Source: CAYHWW01 sp964360145 (lineage in GTDB: Bacteria > Bdellovibrionota > UBA1018 > CAYHWW01). From it: a stretch of 18,015 nucleotides of DNA. Where the stretch lies: contig CAYHWW010000052.1 in the NCBI GenBank assembly GCA_964360145.1, positions 1 to 18,015 of the forward strand, read 5' to 3'. Made by a program: the position numbers and the translations under genes. Under the pieces are notes generated by a model, which worked only from the letters and a program-made list of their open reading frames with translations, searched no databases and was not told the origin of the DNA. Position 1 is the first letter of the stretch, and each line of letters begins with the position of its first letter. This document shows, piece after piece, positions 16,704 through 18,015 of the stretch.

Positions 16704-17572
16704 CGAGGTAGGTGACGGAGGATGGCGGGAGCCAGTGTGATATCCCCCCCACGACCATCGCTTTGAGCGAGCGCATTCCAAACGAGACCGGACATTCCAG
16801 GGACTGAGACAAGGTCAGTATCACCCCGGGTGATGATCCCCAGCAGATGCCCCGTGGTGGCATCAAATACCGGACCTCCGCCCCAGCCTCTACTGGCATC
16901 AATGTCTGTGACTGCATAGCCCTCTGTCTCATAGACTTGGCGCGCATGGGCGTTGCCGGCCGCCTTGAGTGGCGTGCCACAAGTGTAGCCCATACCAAGC
17001 CAAGGCGCTCCGTCACTTAAGAGAGCTGCGGCATGGGAATCAAGCGTTGCGGGCGTCCTCCCAGCGACGGCGCGGTCCAGCTCAACCAAGGCGAAATCCC
17101 CCTGTGCATCTGCGTCGGTGGTGTAAAGGATGCGGCGGGCCCGGTAAACCTCACTGGCGGCTGTAGTCAGCGCATTCGCGCTGTTAGAAGCCTCGCTGGT
17201 GTAACCGAATACAAATGAGAGCTGAGGCGTAAGGTCGCGCCCGTCACTGCCCACGACACAGTAGTGCGCAGTGAGGAGAATCGAAGGACGAATCAGCACG
17301 GCGGTACAGATGAGACCGGTAGCCACAGGTTGCGAGCTAAACGCCTGGAATGGGGACAGGTTCAGCACATCTTCCAAGGTGCCACGGCTACGCACCGTAG
17401 CAACTGAACCATTGATCTGGACAGCGTTGCTACGCACCACAGCTGCTACAGGTGCGGCCCACTGTAGAAGAGTGGGGTTCGCCGCAGTTACATCAACACG
17501 ATCCTCGTAGCCGTAGACGGTGGCGAGGGCGGGTAATGTATAAAGAAGAACCAGAGCAGCGAAAGTTTTCAT
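16700..17572 (-). CDS. Exported trypsin-fold protein, likely inactive (catalytic Ser replaced by Gly)
   Basis: A 290-residue chymotrypsin-fold (S1-type) protein with a Sec signal peptide (MKTFAALVLLYTLPALA, cleavage near residue 17). The catalytic His103 is in LLTAHYC and Asp159 in GDFALVELD. The nucleophile motif, normally GxSGGP, reads GWGGGPVFD (229-237), so residue 231 is Gly, encoded by GGC at 16880-16882 on this strand. AGC to GGC is a one-base change. The rest of the fold, including CTAVLI before the His, GYTCGTPL and HLLGIITRG after the motif, appears intact. It may be a pseudoprotease that binds rather than cuts, or an active gene carrying a recent mutation. The ATG at 17572 follows a GGAG 3-4 bp upstream. 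Its end overlaps the AbiEii remnant by 4 bp. Confidence 0.88.
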   Translation of the reverse strand: MKTFAALVLLYTLPALATVYGYEDRVDVTAANPTLLQWAAPVAAVVRSNAVQINGSVATVRSRGTLEDVLNLSPFQAFSSQPVATGLICTAVLIRPSILLTAHYCVVGSDGRDLTPQLSFVFGYTSEASNSANALTTAASEVYRARRILYTTDADAQGDFALVELDRAVAGRTPATLDSHAAALLSDGAPWLGMGYTCGTPLKAAGNAHARQVYETEGYAVTDIDASRGWGGGPVFDATTGHLLGIITRGDTDLVSVPGMSGLVWNALAQSDGRGGDITLAPAILRHLPR

Positions 17573-17592
17573 GGCTCCAGCAAATACATTTT

Positions 17593-17624
17593 ATGACGCG
17601 AATAGTCATGACTCACGGCGTCAT
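17593..17624. promoter_or_regulatory. Operator-like nested palindrome upstream of the protease-like gene
   Basis: The perfect 10-bp palindrome AGTCATGACT (17604-17613) is flanked by a second inverted repeat, ATGACGC (17593-17599) and GCGTCAT (17618-17624). The site lies 21-52 bp upstream of the protease-like start on the minus strand, where a promoter and operator are expected. The binding protein is unknown. Confidence 0.4.
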
Positions 17625-17812
17625 CACGTGCCCTGCCAAAAGACTGCGCGCTCCAAGCGCTTCAACGATTAGTTATCGGTCGTGCGCAGCCTCATGGTTG
17701 ATCCAGAATTCATTTCATTCCTTGATCAGTAGGCAGGGCCTCGATTTCACCGCATCACGTTCTTATCACCATCAACTTTGAAGGGGGCGGTACCAGTTGG
17801 GTTAAATGGTGG

Positions 17813-17951
17813 AGCCGGGGGAAATTGCCCTCCAGTCGACGCGCTTCCAGCGCGATCTCCTTCCAGGCCGGGGTTCGGGCCTTTCGCCGCCTTCCGGGCG
17901 GCTCAGCATGCTGTGGCATGCCGGCCCAAACCCGTTCAATTCCCCCCGGCT
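17813..17951. repeat. Multi-hairpin structured element (candidate ncRNA or intergenic repeat)
   Basis: Outer arms 17813-17827 and 17937-17951 are complementary at 14 of 15 positions (AGCCGGGGG...). An inner pair, 17871-17881 with 17923-17933, matches 10 of 11. Within are three compact perfect hairpins: CGCGC/GCGCG (17840-17844 with 17850-17854), GCCGCC/GGCGGC (17886-17891 with 17897-17902) and GCATGC/GCATGC (17906-17911 with 17916-17921). C(C/T)TCCAG occurs three times at 15-16 bp spacing (17829, 17844, 17860). The dense pairing and following terminator suggest a small RNA; a dispersed palindromic repeat is equally possible. Confidence 0.5.
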
Positions 17952-17973
17952 TGAACCGGCTGACGTGCAAAAG

Positions 17974-18008
17974 AAACGGTCGCAGCAGAGGTTGTGCTGC
18001 GACCGTTT
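17974..18008. terminator. Strong intrinsic terminator at right end
   Basis: A perfect 14-bp stem pairs AAACGGTCGCAGCA (17974-17987) with TGCTGCGACCGTTT (17995-18008) around the loop GAGGTTG. The stem ends in a T-rich stretch on the plus strand (GTTTTATT) and continues into TTTCTTTT on the minus strand, so it could serve either direction. On the plus strand the nearest upstream transcript would be the structured element; on the minus strand it could close a gene beyond the window. Confidence 0.8.
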
Positions 18009-18015
18009 TATTGGT

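Larger units (their letters stand above)
17573..18015. other. Non-coding right end of the window
   Basis: This 443-bp stretch has no convincing protein gene in either direction. It contains the operator-like palindrome at 17593-17624, then sequence with scattered short inverted repeats (for example GCCCTGCC near 17630 and GGCAGGGC near 17732), then the structured element at 17813-17951 and the terminator at 17974-18008. The 71-residue minus-strand frame across the structured element reads proline- and arginine-rich and resembles no family I know. Confidence 0.6.

Noticed and set aside
17600..17800. Integron attC site, because short inverted repeats and a GTTGGGT sequence (about 17797) occur here
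   Set aside because: No matching RYYYAAC core lies at the proper distance upstream, and no integrase or gene cassette is seen in the window.
17807..17951. tmRNA or tRNA-like gene on the minus strand, because the strand reads CCCCCGGCTCCACCA at 17821-17807
   Set aside because: The 5' partner needed to pair with the bases just before the CCA end is not in place, and no T-arm, D-arm or tag reading frame is visible.
17755..17970. 71-residue minus-strand open frame
   Set aside because: It covers the multi-hairpin element, is rich in Arg and Pro, has no ribosome-binding site I can support, and resembles no known family.

Overview
The window reads as chromosomal DNA of a Gram-negative bacterium of moderate-to-high GC content, most likely a proteobacterium. 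The support is a giant membrane-bound cyclic beta-1,2-glucan synthase (NdvB/Cgs type), several Sec-exported proteins, a YegD-like Hsp70, a class III-like PPK2 and RsgA. I cannot fix class or genus from the sequence alone. Nearly all of it is tightly packed protein-coding DNA. I see no rRNA, tRNA, CRISPR array, insertion sequence or integrase gene.

Layout. (1) 55-9885, plus strand: a YegD-like Hsp70-family ATPase, then one very large cyclic glucan synthase gene (about 8.5 kb, nearly half the window), 69 bp apart and probably co-transcribed. (2) 9914-11900: a compact heme and iron-sulfur cluster made of a [2Fe-2S] ferredoxin (minus), a single-domain 3/3 globin and a truncated 2/2 haemoglobin (plus, back to back), a tiny cysteine-rich metal-binding protein (minus) and an exported GlcG/HbpS-like protein (minus). 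Two haem proteins beside an electron carrier suggest handling of NO, O2 or heme. (3) 11980-12702: a Bax-inhibitor-1/YccA membrane protein. (4) 12826-14168: a predicted three-way-junction leader RNA just upstream of an exported alpha/beta hydrolase, closed by a strong bidirectional terminator. (5) 14222-16156: PPK2 (minus) and RsgA (plus), divergently transcribed. (6) 16269-17572: a broken AbiEii-type nucleotidyltransferase fragment, convergent with an exported trypsin-fold protein whose nucleophile serine is replaced by glycine. (7) 17573-18015: no convincing gene, but an operator-like nested palindrome, a 139-nt multi-hairpin element and a perfect 14-bp-stem terminator.

How the genes fit together. 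The glucan synthase makes periplasmic cyclic glucan for osmotic adaptation and envelope function. Its Hsp70-like neighbour could assist folding, but this rests on adjacency only. PPK2, RsgA and BI-1 are housekeeping or stress genes. The less ordinary parts are the two-globin/ferredoxin cluster, the structured leader at 12826-12912, the apparent pseudoprotease, and the structured non-coding block at the right end next to a decayed toxin gene.
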